Positions 10,477-18,269 of a DNA stretch of 64,000 nucleotides are shown here, piece after piece (position 1 is the first letter of the stretch; the number at the start of each line of letters is the position of its first letter). The stretch is from Sphingomonas sp. G-3-2-10 (GTDB lineage Bacteria > Pseudomonadota > Alphaproteobacteria > Sphingomonadales > Sphingomonadaceae), in NCBI RefSeq assembly GCF_012927115.1, contig NZ_JABBFY010000001.1:1426001-1490000 (forward strand), written 5' to 3'. The position numbers were made by a program, and so were the translations under genes. The notes below the pieces were generated by a model. It saw only the letters and a list, made by a program, of their open reading frames with translations, did not search any database and was not told the DNA's origin.

Positions 10477-11427
10477 TCACAAGCCCCACGGGGCCGCATC
10501 GGTGCGTCGCGCCACGCGCAACGTCGCCGAACGGGCCCGGGGATTACGGGCAAGCTCCGCCTCGCCCGGCCGGATGGCCTTGGCGGGGGGCTCGAAACTG
10601 GGGGCAGCCTTTGCTGCGGCTGCCGGACGATGGCGCGAACCGGCAGGTTCGCTGCCCGAACGTTCGCGCAGGAAGCGCTTCACGAGACGATCCTCGAGGC
10701 TGTGGAAGGTCACGACGGCCAGACGGCCGCCGGGCTTCAGCACGCGCTCGGCAGCGGCAAGGCCCTCGGCCAGCTCGTCCAGTTCGCGGTTCACATGGAT
10801 GCGAACGGCCTGGAACGTCCGGGTCGCCGGGTCCTTCTTGTCGTGCGGCTTGTAGCCAAGCGCCTTGCGAACAACCTGCGCGAGCTGACCGGTGGTGGTC
10901 AGCGGACGCGCGCGGACGATCGCACTGGCCACACGGCGCGATCGGGGCTCCTCGCCATATTGGTACAGCACATCGGCGATCTCGCTTTCCTCGGCTTCGT
11001 TGAGGAAGTCCGCCGCAGTCATCCCGTCGGCGGCCATGCGCATGTCGAGCGGGCCATCCTGCTGGAAGCTGAAGCCGCGATCGGCATGATCGAGCTGCAT
11101 CGACGACACGCCGATATCGAGGGTGACGCCGTCGACGGGCACGAAGTCGCGGCGTTCCAATTCCCCTTCCATCGCGGAGAAGGGAGCTTCGATCAGGATC
11201 AGGCGATCGCTGCCGGCGAAGCGGAGTAGGCCACCCTCGATCGCGCGCGGGTCGCGATCGAGGGCAGCCACCTCGGCACCCCGCTCGAGGATGGCGTTGG
11301 TGTAGCCGCCCGCACCGAAAGTCGCGTCGACATGGCGCTCGCCGGGCACGATGGCGAGGCCGTCGACGACTTCGTCGAGCAGCACGGGAACATGATCGGA
11401 AGCCGAATAGACGGGCGCGGAGCTCAC
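10477..11427 (-). CDS. rsmH: 16S rRNA (cytosine-1402 N4)-methyltransferase RsmH (MraW)
   Basis: SAM-dependent methyltransferase that modifies C1402 in the decoding centre of 16S rRNA. The protein is 316 residues. HVPVLLDEV at the N-terminus, the SAM loop FGAGGYT, ALDRDP, and [10 protein letters not shown] near the C-terminus are RsmH signatures. The start is GTG at 11427, forming GTGA with the mraZ stop. Confidence 0.97.
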   Translation of the reverse strand: MSSAPVYSASDHVPVLLDEVVDGLAIVPGERHVDATFGAGGYTNAILERGAEVAALDRDPRAIEGGLLRFAGSDRLILIEAPFSAMEGELERRDFVPVDGVTLDIGVSSMQLDHADRGFSFQQDGPLDMRMAADGMTAADFLNEAEESEIADVLYQYGEEPRSRRVASAIVRARPLTTTGQLAQVVRKALGYKPHDKKDPATRTFQAVRIHVNRELDELAEGLAAAERVLKPGGRLAVVTFHSLEDRLVKRFLRERSGSEPAGSRHRPAAAAKAAPSFEPPAKAIRPGEAELARNPRARSATLRVARRTDAAPWGL

Positions 11428-11912
11428 AGCTTCACCCCCTTCTGCTGGCAGAGAAAAGCGCAGATCTCGCGGACATCGTCTTCGACATCGTCGGTCTTCA
11501 GCAGGACTTCGGGCGCCCAGATATCGAACGCGTCGCCGCTGCCGGCGAAGAACGCCCAGCTGCCGATCTTCGCCTTCTGCTTAAAGAAGGGCGGGATCAC
11601 GAAGCGGCCGCTATCGTCGAAGGCCACCTTCTCGACGATGCCGAAGGCGCGGCGCTTCGCGCGCGGATCGATCTCGCGGCCAGCATCCTCGGCGAGGCGC
11701 TGAAGCCGGTTGATATGCTCGTTCTTTTCCTTGGACCAGGCGACGTCGTGGGCGGCGAGGCAGGGATCGAAGGGATGGCTGCCGACGACGACCTGGCGAA
11801 CGTCCGGGGCATTGCGTTCGATGGCAGCGCGCAGGTCGGCGGGAATCGCGACCCGGCCTTTCAGGTCAACTGCCTGAAGCGCAAAACCTTCGAAGAGCTC
11901 CCGTCCAGCCAA
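11424..11912 (-). CDS. mraZ: Transcriptional regulator MraZ
   Basis: AbrB-like double-domain DNA-binding protein that controls the dcw operon, of which it is the first gene. Two SpoVT/AbrB-type repeats are visible, one around [15 protein letters not shown] and a second around [17 protein letters not shown]. There is no ATG: the frame opens at a TTG at 11987 and has another TTG at 11912. I chose 11912 because it gives 162 residues, the usual MraZ length, starting just before the conserved AGRELF segment. The further upstream codons are less family-like. The start is therefore uncertain by 25 codons. Confidence 0.9.
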   Translation of the reverse strand: MAGRELFEGFALQAVDLKGRVAIPADLRAAIERNAPDVRQVVVGSHPFDPCLAAHDVAWSKEKNEHINRLQRLAEDAGREIDPRAKRRAFGIVEKVAFDDSGRFVIPPFFKQKAKIGSWAFFAGSGDAFDIWAPEVLLKTDDVEDDVREICAFLCQQKGVKL

Positions 11913-12487
11913 AACCCGTTCCCAAAAGTTCGGACACGACTTCCCCGTCTCCGGACGCGCGACTCCCGCCGCTGACCCGGCCTGCAATTGCTGACGATGA
12001 AGTTGGTCGTGCCCCGACCCTTAACCACTCCTGGTTACCAAGAAGTGGATGGGGAAGCAACGGGTGAGACGGGGATAAAGCGGGATTTTATACCACCATG
12101 CCCCATTTTTCTTCGATATTCTATGTTATTTCGCTATATGTTCTTTGTTTGTTTTTACCCCGACAATGGCGACCCTTGTAGTTTTCCTGACCCTCTCCCA
12201 GCTGGTGGGCGCAAATCCCCGCCCTGCCCAAGCACCCGCTCTGAAACGGCAGATTTTCTAGAGATATTCGAGGGATAGCTACTATATTCCGATTCCCGCA
12301 ACTAGAGGGCTGGACTCGAAAAACCGCAGAAATCCGGCGAGTCGCCGCGTAAATCGAACTGGTTAACGCGAAAGGCCCGATTCCGGCGTTTCCCGCCCCA
12401 TCCCCGGAAAATCCCGCATCATCCCCGGATCGCGCCCGTCCGGGACGCGAAGCGACGGCATTTTCCGCACTGGCGGAACGATCGGGA
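11913..12487. other. Regulatory region upstream of mraZ
   Basis: About 570 bp without a convincing gene, lying upstream of the dcw operon. The part at 12,085-12,180 is strikingly AT-rich for this genome. On the minus strand it contains TATAAAAT (12085-12092), a possible -10 element, but I see no good -35 at 16-18 bp. Farther upstream (12391-12425) are four spaced GGGA repeats. Transcription of dcw probably starts somewhere here, giving a leader of at least about 150 nt; the start point cannot be fixed from sequence. Confidence 0.5.
12391..12425 (-). promoter_or_regulatory. Candidate MraZ operator (four GGGA repeats)
   Basis: On the minus strand GGGA occurs four times at 10, 11 and 10 bp spacing (plus-strand TCCC at 12391, 12401, 12412 and 12422). 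Known MraZ boxes in proteobacteria are direct TGGGN repeats separated by 5 nt, hence 10-bp periodicity, upstream of mraZ. The repeat unit differs slightly (GGGAT/GGGAA) and the site is about 480 bp from the chosen mraZ start, farther than usual. Confidence 0.4.
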
Positions 12488-12820
12488 TTATTTGTTGAGG
12501 GCTTCCGCGGCGCGCTGCGCCTCGAGACGCTTGGCGATCTCGGCGGCGTTCACCGCTTCGGTCGACGCAGTGCTCGGCGCGACGCCGAGTTCGGCCAGCG
12601 GCTCATCCTTGCCCGCCGCCGTCATCACATTGCCTTCGGTCATGTTGGCGACGACCGTAGCGTTCGATGCGCCGGCAGCCGTCACCGCGCCATCGCGGCT
12701 GGCAGAGGTGAAGATCGCGCTGGCAAGCCCGATCAGCACCAGCACCATAGCGAGGCCCGTCAGCCCAACGCGAACGCGCTGCATTGCCTGGGCGGAGTCC
12801 TGTTGCGATCCCGACTTCAT
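12488..12820 (-). CDS. Small single-span membrane protein, unknown function
   Basis: The 110-residue product has a short polar N-terminus, one hydrophobic helix at about residues 18-38, then an Ala/Thr/Asn-rich segment and a charged, probably helical C-terminus (AKRLEAQRAAEALNK). I do not recognise the family. The ATG at 12820 is chosen because upstream codons look non-coding; no strong ribosome site is visible. It lies downstream of the cysteine synthase gene on the same strand, with 50 bp between, and upstream of mraZ. It might be co-transcribed with the synthase, but nothing ties it to cysteine metabolism. Confidence 0.6.
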   Translation of the reverse strand: MKSGSQQDSAQAMQRVRVGLTGLAMVLVLIGLASAIFTSASRDGAVTAAGASNATVVANMTEGNVMTAAGKDEPLAELGVAPSTASTEAVNAAEIAKRLEAQRAAEALNK

Positions 12821-12870
12821 AACTGTGATATAAATGTAACGCCTTAACGACCTCTTGTCGAGGGAATCGC

Positions 12871-13863
12871 TCAGGTCGTCGCAAGCCACTCCGGGACAGG
12901 CAAATCCTTGGAGACCAGCCACTCGCGATTATACAGCGTTGAAAGGTAACGGAATCCCGTATCGCACAGGATCGTGGCAATCTGTTTCCCCTGTCCGAGC
13001 TGCCGCGCAAGTCGTACCGCACCCGCAACGTTTATGCCTGACGACAGACCCAGGCACAGGCCTTCCTCGGCCAGAAGCCGAGTGACCCATTCCATCCCCT
13101 CCTCGTCGGAGATGCGGAATTGCGTATCGATCGGCGCGCCTTCGAGATTGGCGGTAATTCGCCCCTGCCCGATCCCCTCGGCAACCGAAGTCCCCTCGGC
13201 CTTCAGCTCGCCATGCTCGTAATAATTGTAGAGCGCCGCACCGTGGGGGTCGCTGAGCGCGATACACACTTTCTCGTCGAACGCCTTCAGACCCAGGCCG
13301 ACCCCGGCGATGGTGCCGCCGGTGCCGGCCGCGCAGGTAAAGCCATCGACCCGGCCGCCCATCTGTTCCCAGATCTCGCCCGCGGTGCCGATGATGTGCG
13401 CCTTGCGGTTGGCGGTGTTGTCGAACTGGTTTGCCCAGATCGCGTTGGGCGTTTCCTCAGCGATGCGGCGGCTGGTGTGAACGAAATGCCCCGGGTTCGA
13501 ATAGGGTGCGGCAGGCACCAGCACGAGCTCGGCGCCCAGCGCGCGCAGCGTATCCATCTTCTCGCGGCTCTGCGTCTCGGGCATGACAATGATGGTCTTG
13601 TAGCCCTTGGCATTGGCGACCAGCGCGAGGCCGATACCGGTATTGCCCGCCGTCCCCTCGACGATGGTGCCGCCGGGCTGGATCAGCCCGCGCTCTTCGG
13701 CGTCGTTGACGATGTACAGCGCCGCGCGATCCTTCACCGACGCGCCGGGATTGGCGAATTCGCACTTGCCGAAAATCTCGCATCCGGTCGCCTCGCTCGG
13801 CCCTTTCAGGCGGACGAGGGGCGTATTTCCAATGAGCGAGAGCGTATCGAGAGCCATTTGCAT
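12871..13863 (-). CDS. cysK: Cysteine synthase A (O-acetylserine sulfhydrylase)
   Basis: PLP-dependent fold-type II enzyme that makes L-cysteine from O-acetylserine and sulfide in the cytosol. The protein is 330 residues. The PLP lysine is in NPGASVKDR (K44), GTAGNTG near residue 73 binds PLP phosphate and substrate, and a glycine-rich GTGGT loop follows later. A second in-frame ATG at 13857 would remove two residues; neither has a strong ribosome site. The loop reads TAGNTG instead of the classical TSGNTG, as in a subgroup of cysteine synthases, so a related beta-replacement enzyme such as cystathionine beta-synthase-like cannot be fully excluded. Confidence 0.9.
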   Translation of the reverse strand: MQMALDTLSLIGNTPLVRLKGPSEATGCEIFGKCEFANPGASVKDRAALYIVNDAEERGLIQPGGTIVEGTAGNTGIGLALVANAKGYKTIIVMPETQSREKMDTLRALGAELVLVPAAPYSNPGHFVHTSRRIAEETPNAIWANQFDNTANRKAHIIGTAGEIWEQMGGRVDGFTCAAGTGGTIAGVGLGLKAFDEKVCIALSDPHGAALYNYYEHGELKAEGTSVAEGIGQGRITANLEGAPIDTQFRISDEEGMEWVTRLLAEEGLCLGLSSGINVAGAVRLARQLGQGKQIATILCDTGFRYLSTLYNREWLVSKDLPVPEWLATT

Positions 13864-14015
13864 GGCTGCTAGATAGGAGGCGCGGCGCCCACTCGGCAAG
13901 CAACCGCTTTTAGCAGCCGCCCACGAAACAATTTGCGGCGAACCGAGCAACCGAATGCCGGTTCGGACATTTCAGCCGCGCCAGTCCCGGCACGGCAACC
14001 CGCACGAGCATCTTC

Positions 14016-14204
14016 ATGTACCGCGAAAGCGATCCTGACCCCTGCCCGTTCTCCCCCGCCATCCCGCTCAAGGCCGCCAGGCCCGAGCCGGGATCGATGG
14101 AGCATTTCTGGGCGCTGGTGGACGAAGTACCGGCCGACGACGTGCTGAATGCGATCAGCGCGAAACGCCGGCGCGATCGAGATGCGGGCCGAGGCGCCCG
14201 CTGA
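14016..14204 (+). CDS. Possible small hypothetical protein (62 aa)
   Basis: Open frame with strongly GC-rich third codon positions, like the real genes around it, and a plausible composition (acidic and tryptophan-containing middle, basic C-terminus). It overlaps the end of the convergent DUF962 gene by 50 bp. No family is recognised and no clear ribosome-binding site is seen. It occupies most of an otherwise empty 290-bp gap. Could be a chance open frame. Confidence 0.35.
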   Translation: MYRESDPDPCPFSPAIPLKAARPEPGSMEHFWALVDEVPADDVLNAISAKRRRDRDAGRGAR

Positions 14205-14484
14205 GCCACAGGAAGAACATGCGGTAATCGCTGGCGAGCGACCAGAGCGGATAGGTGAAGGTCGCCGGTCGGTTCTTCTCCACCCCGAAATGCGCCGCCC
14301 AGGCGAAACCATATCCGGCGAGCGGCAGCAATACCCACCACCAGCCGCCCCATGCGATCGCCAGCGCCGCGAAGGCGAAGGTCAGCGCGGTGCCGGCATA
14401 GTGAAGGTTGCGCGTCGCCGGCTTGCCGTGCTCGCGCAGATAGTGCGGCCAGAAATCCGCGTATCGGGTGATGGTGCGGGCCAT
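14155..14484 (-). CDS. DUF962 / Mpo1-like membrane protein
   Basis: The 109-residue membrane protein has the family pattern: a soluble start with FWPHYLREHGKPATRNLHY, two hydrophobic helices, and a C-terminal W/F-rich segment with AHFGVEKNRPATF. The HxxP/N-rich start and the GVEKNRP motif are typical of DUF962. The yeast homologue Mpo1 is a 2-hydroxy fatty acid dioxygenase in the breakdown of phytosphingosine, which would be apt in a sphingolipid-making bacterium, but that function is only inferred by homology. Its start is just 16 bp from the divergent glycosylase gene. Confidence 0.85.
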   Translation of the reverse strand: MARTITRYADFWPHYLREHGKPATRNLHYAGTALTFAFAALAIAWGGWWWVLLPLAGYGFAWAAHFGVEKNRPATFTYPLWSLASDYRMFFLWLSGRLGPHLDRAGVSR

Positions 14485-14500
14485 GCCGCAAGGCTATCGC

Positions 14501-15004
14501 ATGGGCATGACCACGCGCAAGCACGCCTTCCCGCCCATCGTCGACGCGCGGACCCGCGTGCTGGTGTTGGGCAGCTTGCCCGGCGAACGATCGCTGGCCG
14601 AAGGGCGCTACTACGCCCATCCGCAGAACCAGTTCTGGCGGCTGATCTCCGCGGCGATCGGGCGGGATATCGCGGCCCTCGACTATGACGACCGGCTGGC
14701 GGCGCTACTCGACGCGCATGTCGGGCTGTGGGACGTGGTGGCCAGCGCGGAGCGCAAGGGGAGCCTCGACGCGACGATACGAGACGCGGAGGTGCGCGAT
14801 GTTTACGCGCTCGCGCAATCTTTGCCCCATCTGAGGGCGATCGCTTTCAACGGTGGTACCGCGCTGAAGCATGGGATTCGCCAATTGGGGCAGAATGCGA
14901 GTCGTTTTGCCATAATTCCTCTACCTTCAAGCAGCCCGCTGCATACGATCGCGTTCGAGAAGAAGCTGCCCGCGTGGCTGGTGATTCGAGATCATCTTAT
15001 TTGA
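14501..15004 (+). CDS. DNA-deoxyinosine glycosylase (uracil-DNA glycosylase family 6-like)
   Basis: Base-excision repair glycosylase of the UDG superfamily, in the group that removes hypoxanthine from deaminated adenine. The protein is 167 residues. VLGSLPGERSL begins the fold (motif 1), YYAHPQNQFWRL is the family signature, and a late LPSSSPLH segment is motif 2. The start ATG at 14501 has AAGG seven bases upstream; an ATG at 14507 is the alternative, and the frame open further upstream overlaps the divergent gene. It is divergent from the DUF962 gene with 16 bp between starts. Confidence 0.85.
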   Translation: MGMTTRKHAFPPIVDARTRVLVLGSLPGERSLAEGRYYAHPQNQFWRLISAAIGRDIAALDYDDRLAALLDAHVGLWDVVASAERKGSLDATIRDAEVRDVYALAQSLPHLRAIAFNGGTALKHGIRQLGQNASRFAIIPLPSSSPLHTIAFEKKLPAWLVIRDHLI

Positions 15005-15106
15005 ATTAAACGATAATCTAACTCCCATCGAGCCGCTGTAATATCGCTTGCCGACTCCGCCTCAATCATGCCACAAATAAGTCATAATTAAGGCAGGAGG
15101 GATGGA

Positions 15107-16684
15107 ATGCGTGTTCGTTTCCTGGTTTCTGCGGGTCTTGCCGCGGTCGTGCTGGCGGGATGCAACGGAGCTGGCGGCAGCTACAGCTCAGGGCCCTATC
15201 AATCCGAGGCGTCGCCCCAGTTCAGCGAGGCGGAGATCGCGGCGATGCCGCCGCAGCTGCGCGAACGGTACAAGGCGAACGACATCTCGCCGGTGCGGCG
15301 CACCGCCGAGGTGCCGGTTTCAACCTTCGCGGTCGATGTCGATACGGCTGCGTATTCGAATGTTCGCAGATTTCTGACTCAGGGGCAGACACCGCCGCGC
15401 GACGCGGTGCGTTCCGAGGAACTGATCAACTATTTCCGCTACGACTATCCCCTGCCCGGCGACCGCAACGCGCCGTTCAGCGTCACCACCGACGTGGCGC
15501 GGACGCCGTGGAACCCGGATACGCGGCTGCTGCGCATCGGGCTGCGCGGCTATGACCTGAACTATGACCAGCGGCCAGCGGCCAATCTGGTGTTTCTGGT
15601 CGACGTATCGGGATCGATGGATGAGCCGAACAAGCTGCCGCTGGTGAAGCAGGCGCTGGCGGTGCTGGCCGACAATCTGCGGCCGCAGGATTGCGTGTCG
15701 ATCGTGGTCTATGCCGGGGCGGCGGGCATCGTGCTCGACGCAAGCAGCGACCCGAACGAAGTGAAGGACGCGATCGATCAACTCAGCGCCGGGGGATCTA
15801 CCGCGGGCGGCGAAGGGATCGAACTGGCCTATGCCACCGCCCGCGCCAACATGCGGCAGGGCGGGATCAATCGCGTGATCCTGGCGACCGACGGCGACTT
15901 CAACGTCGGCATGACCGACCAGAAGCAGCTTGAGGACCTGATCGAGAAGAACCGCGACACCGGCATCACCCTCACCACGCTCGGCTTCGGCGAGGGCAAC
16001 CTCAACGACGCAATGATGGAAGGCATCGCCGACAAGGGGAACGGCAACTACGCCTATATCGACAGCGCGATGGAAGCGCGGAAAGTGCTGGACGAGGAAC
16101 TGTCGTCCACCCTGTTCACCATCGCCAAGGACGTGAAGGTGCAGGTCGAGTTCAACCCCGATCAGGTCAGCGAATACCGGCTGATCGGTTATGAGAACCG
16201 CGCGCTGAAGGAAGAGGATTTCGCCAACGACCGGGTCGATGCGGGCGATATCGGCGCGGGGCATCAGGTGACCGCGATCTACGAGATCGTGCCCAAGGGC
16301 ACCAGGGGCTGGCTGGGCGAGCGGCGCTACGCCGCGAACCGTCAGGAATCGGCATTTGCGGGCGGGAGCGGCGAGTTTGCGTTCGTCAAATTGCGGTACA
16401 AACTTCCGAATGGGGAAACGTCGCGACTGATCGAACGCCCCGTGGCGGCGTCGCTGCTGTCGCAGGCAGGCTATCCCACCGGCGACATGGCGTTCGCAGT
16501 GTCGGTGGCGGGTTTTGCGCAGATGCTGCGCGGCGATCCGCTGCTCAACAGCTGGAACTGGAACGACCTGCGCAGCCTCGCGGGCAATCCGCAGGGCTAT
16601 TACCGGCAGGAGTTCCTCAAGCTGGTCGACATGGCGGAATCCGGTTCGCTGCGCGCCGCGCCGGAGGGAGCCCGGCGCGACTGA
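15107..16684 (+). CDS. VWA-domain lipoprotein (YfbK-like)
   Basis: The 525-residue exported protein has a signal peptide with lipobox LAGC (Cys19), so it is probably a lipoprotein. An N-terminal von Willebrand-associated domain (about 40-150) precedes a VWA domain with an intact metal-binding MIDAS motif D166-V-S-G-S170 and a later ATDGDFN segment. The C-terminal third matches the DUF3520-type domain found with YfbK. Role unknown; VWA domains usually mediate metal-dependent protein binding. AGGAGGG lies about 9 nt before the ATG. It stands alone between the glycosylase and a small membrane protein. Confidence 0.9.
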   Translation: MRVRFLVSAGLAAVVLAGCNGAGGSYSSGPYQSEASPQFSEAEIAAMPPQLRERYKANDISPVRRTAEVPVSTFAVDVDTAAYSNVRRFLTQGQTPPRDAVRSEELINYFRYDYPLPGDRNAPFSVTTDVARTPWNPDTRLLRIGLRGYDLNYDQRPAANLVFLVDVSGSMDEPNKLPLVKQALAVLADNLRPQDCVSIVVYAGAAGIVLDASSDPNEVKDAIDQLSAGGSTAGGEGIELAYATARANMRQGGINRVILATDGDFNVGMTDQKQLEDLIEKNRDTGITLTTLGFGEGNLNDAMMEGIADKGNGNYAYIDSAMEARKVLDEELSSTLFTIAKDVKVQVEFNPDQVSEYRLIGYENRALKEEDFANDRVDAGDIGAGHQVTAIYEIVPKGTRGWLGERRYAANRQESAFAGGSGEFAFVKLRYKLPNGETSRLIERPVAASLLSQAGYPTGDMAFAVSVAGFAQMLRGDPLLNSWNWNDLRSLAGNPQGYYRQEFLKLVDMAESGSLRAAPEGARRD

Positions 16685-16695
16685 CGCGCGTGCCT

Positions 16696-16722
16696 CCGGC
16701 GGCGGTCTAGGGACGCCGCCGG
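16696..16722 (+). terminator. Inverted repeat after the VWA gene, possible terminator
   Basis: A perfect 9-bp GC-rich stem (CCGGCGGCG at 16696-16704 with CGCCGCCGG at 16714-16722) and a 9-nt loop, 12 bp after the stop codon. There is no uridine tract, so intrinsic termination is doubtful; it may stabilise the mRNA end. Confidence 0.3.
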
Positions 16723-16813
16723 CTCGCCGCGGTCCGGCCTTCCCCCTTTGGGCCGTGCCGCGGCGATGGTCCATTGTCACCCTCCCCGCAATCGAATTGG
16801 AAAGCCACGGCCG

Positions 16814-17203
16814 ATGCTGATCTACGCGATGATCTGGGGGGTCGCCCTCACCGCCGCCGGCGCGGTGGTGGCGCTGTTTCTCTGGGCGCCCGAAATGATG
16901 GTGCCATTGCTTTTTGGCGGCGCGGCGATCACCGCCGCCATGCTTCGGCTGCTGCTCGCGCGCTTCGCGCCCCAATGGCAAAGCGCCAGCGCAACGGGGG
17001 CCGCTGCAATCGCGTTCCCGTCCGCATTGTGGCTGATCGCCTTCGCAGCGGATCTAACCGCCATCATCCAGAACCAACTCGATCCGGCTCCGGGCTTCAT
17101 GATCGGATTCTCGATCATGCTGTTCCTGCCTTGCCTGATGAGCGTCTTCGCCGGCTTCGTCGCGGCGTGGCTGGCGGGACGGCTGATGCGCCTTCCGCGC
17201 TAG
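16814..17203 (+). CDS. Four-helix membrane protein, unknown function
   Basis: The 129-residue product is almost entirely hydrophobic, with four predicted membrane segments (about 4-25, 27-48, 58-80 and 92-118). The ATG at 16814 starts directly before the first helix; the frame is open farther upstream but those codons look non-coding. No family recognised. It is followed by the convergent lipoprotein pair. Confidence 0.65.
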   Translation: MLIYAMIWGVALTAAGAVVALFLWAPEMMVPLLFGGAAITAAMLRLLLARFAPQWQSASATGAAAIAFPSALWLIAFAADLTAIIQNQLDPAPGFMIGFSIMLFLPCLMSVFAGFVAAWLAGRLMRLPR

Positions 17204-17250
17204 CGCCGAACACCCGCCTGCACGTTGCATTCCGGGCACGAGGACCGGTG

Positions 17251-17676
17251 CTATTGCGCGGGACCCGCGCAACCCTCGCGAATCTGTGCGCCGATCTTCA
17301 TCTGCACGGTGAGCGGACGCGCCGCGCCGCCAGCCGGCCCCTCGCAACTGACCGGGCTGAGCATCACCACGACATCCTCACCCTTCGCATTCCTGGTCGC
17401 ATAGGTCGCGGCCATCACGTCGACCGAAGGCGCGGCGGGGGCAAAGGCTTCGGGCGCCGCGCCGCCCTCGGCATAGCGGATCTGGCTGCCGTCGATCTCG
17501 ATGGTCCAGGCGGGATTGGCGCCGGAGCCGCTGATCGGCTTGGTCAGATCGACACTGGCAAGCGCGCCAGAAGCCTGCGCTGCCGGCGGCGCGGCTTCCG
17601 CACCATTGTTGGCGGCGGGCTCCTGCGAACAGGCAGCGAGCGGCGCGGCCAGCACGGCGAGGATCAGACGGTTCAT
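17251..17676 (-). CDS. COG3650-like lipoprotein, copy 1
   Basis: A 141-residue lipoprotein with lipobox LAAC. The mature part carries SGSGANPAW, a tyrosine/threonine strand ending in ATRN, a conserved cysteine in VSCEG, and a C-terminal GCAGP. The same pattern occurs in the neighbour at 17697-18176, so the two are tandem paralogues 20 bp apart. The pattern (G-x-x-P-x-W followed by beta strands and two cysteines, likely one disulfide) resembles the COG3650 envelope protein family; function unknown. GGAGA lies 8 nt before the ATG. Confidence 0.75.
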   Translation of the reverse strand: MNRLILAVLAAPLAACSQEPAANNGAEAAPPAAQASGALASVDLTKPISGSGANPAWTIEIDGSQIRYAEGGAAPEAFAPAAPSVDVMAATYATRNAKGEDVVVMLSPVSCEGPAGGAARPLTVQMKIGAQIREGCAGPAQ

Positions 17677-17696
17677 CAATCTGTCTCCAGTTCGCT

Positions 17697-18176
17697 TCAC
17701 GTCGCGTTGCCGGTCTCGTCCTTGTCGGCATCGGCCGGCTTCGGCCCGGCGCATCCGGTGCGGACCTGATCGCCGATCCGCAGCTCTACAGTCAGCGGCT
17801 GGCGGTTCTCCTCCTCGCCCACGTCGAGGCAGCTCTCGGCGGTGAGCGTGATCACTACCGGCGTACGGGCGCTGTTCCGGGTCGTGAAGACCGCCCGATC
17901 AGCGGAGACCACGCGCGATGGCGGCGCGAAGGATTCCGGTTTCGGGGTCTCGACCGAATAATCGTGATATGTCGCCGCGCCGGGTTCGATATCGAGCATC
18001 CAGAAGGGCTCACTGCCCGATGCGCGCAGCGGCTTGCCCAGATCGAGACCGCCGAGCTTCGGAACCTCCACCGTCGGCTCGGGACCGGCCTCGCGATAAC
18101 TCGCTGCATTCTCATCGGGCCCGGCTTGGCAGGCGGAAAGCAGAAGCAGTGACGTGGCCAGCAACAGGTTGCGCAT
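17697..18176 (-). CDS. COG3650-like lipoprotein, copy 2
   Basis: A 159-residue lipoprotein with lipobox LSAC. GSEPFWMLDI is the best-preserved COG3650-type motif, followed by FTTRN, a cysteine in AESCLDV and GCAGP. It ends with an acidic DADKDE tail absent from its paralogue downstream. GGAGG lies 6 nt before the ATG. It is the promoter-proximal gene of the pair and divergent from the Y-family polymerase, whose promoter carries a LexA box; whether LexA also affects this gene is unknown. Confidence 0.8.
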   Translation of the reverse strand: MRNLLLATSLLLLSACQAGPDENAASYREAGPEPTVEVPKLGGLDLGKPLRASGSEPFWMLDIEPGAATYHDYSVETPKPESFAPPSRVVSADRAVFTTRNSARTPVVITLTAESCLDVGEEENRQPLTVELRIGDQVRTGCAGPKPADADKDETGNAT

Positions 18177-18249
18177 TTGATCCTCCCCCGGAATGGTTCA
18201 GGAGTGGCCGGGCTAGCGGCGACGGTCAAGCACTGTCCTTCCTCGCAAT

Positions 18250-18264
18250 GTTCCTATATTGTTC
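18250..18264 (+). promoter_or_regulatory. LexA (SOS) box
   Basis: A perfect GTTC-N7-GTTC, the known LexA operator of alphaproteobacteria. It overlaps a plausible -10 element TATATT (18255-18260) and ends five bases before the polymerase start codon. A start of transcription 7-10 bp after this -10 would fall on the ATG itself, so the message is probably leaderless. I see no clear -35 element. Confidence 0.85.
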
Positions 18265-18269
18265 TAAAA

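Noticed and set aside
15320..16981. 553-codon minus-strand open frame
   Set aside because: Antisense to the VWA lipoprotein gene, with antisense-type composition.
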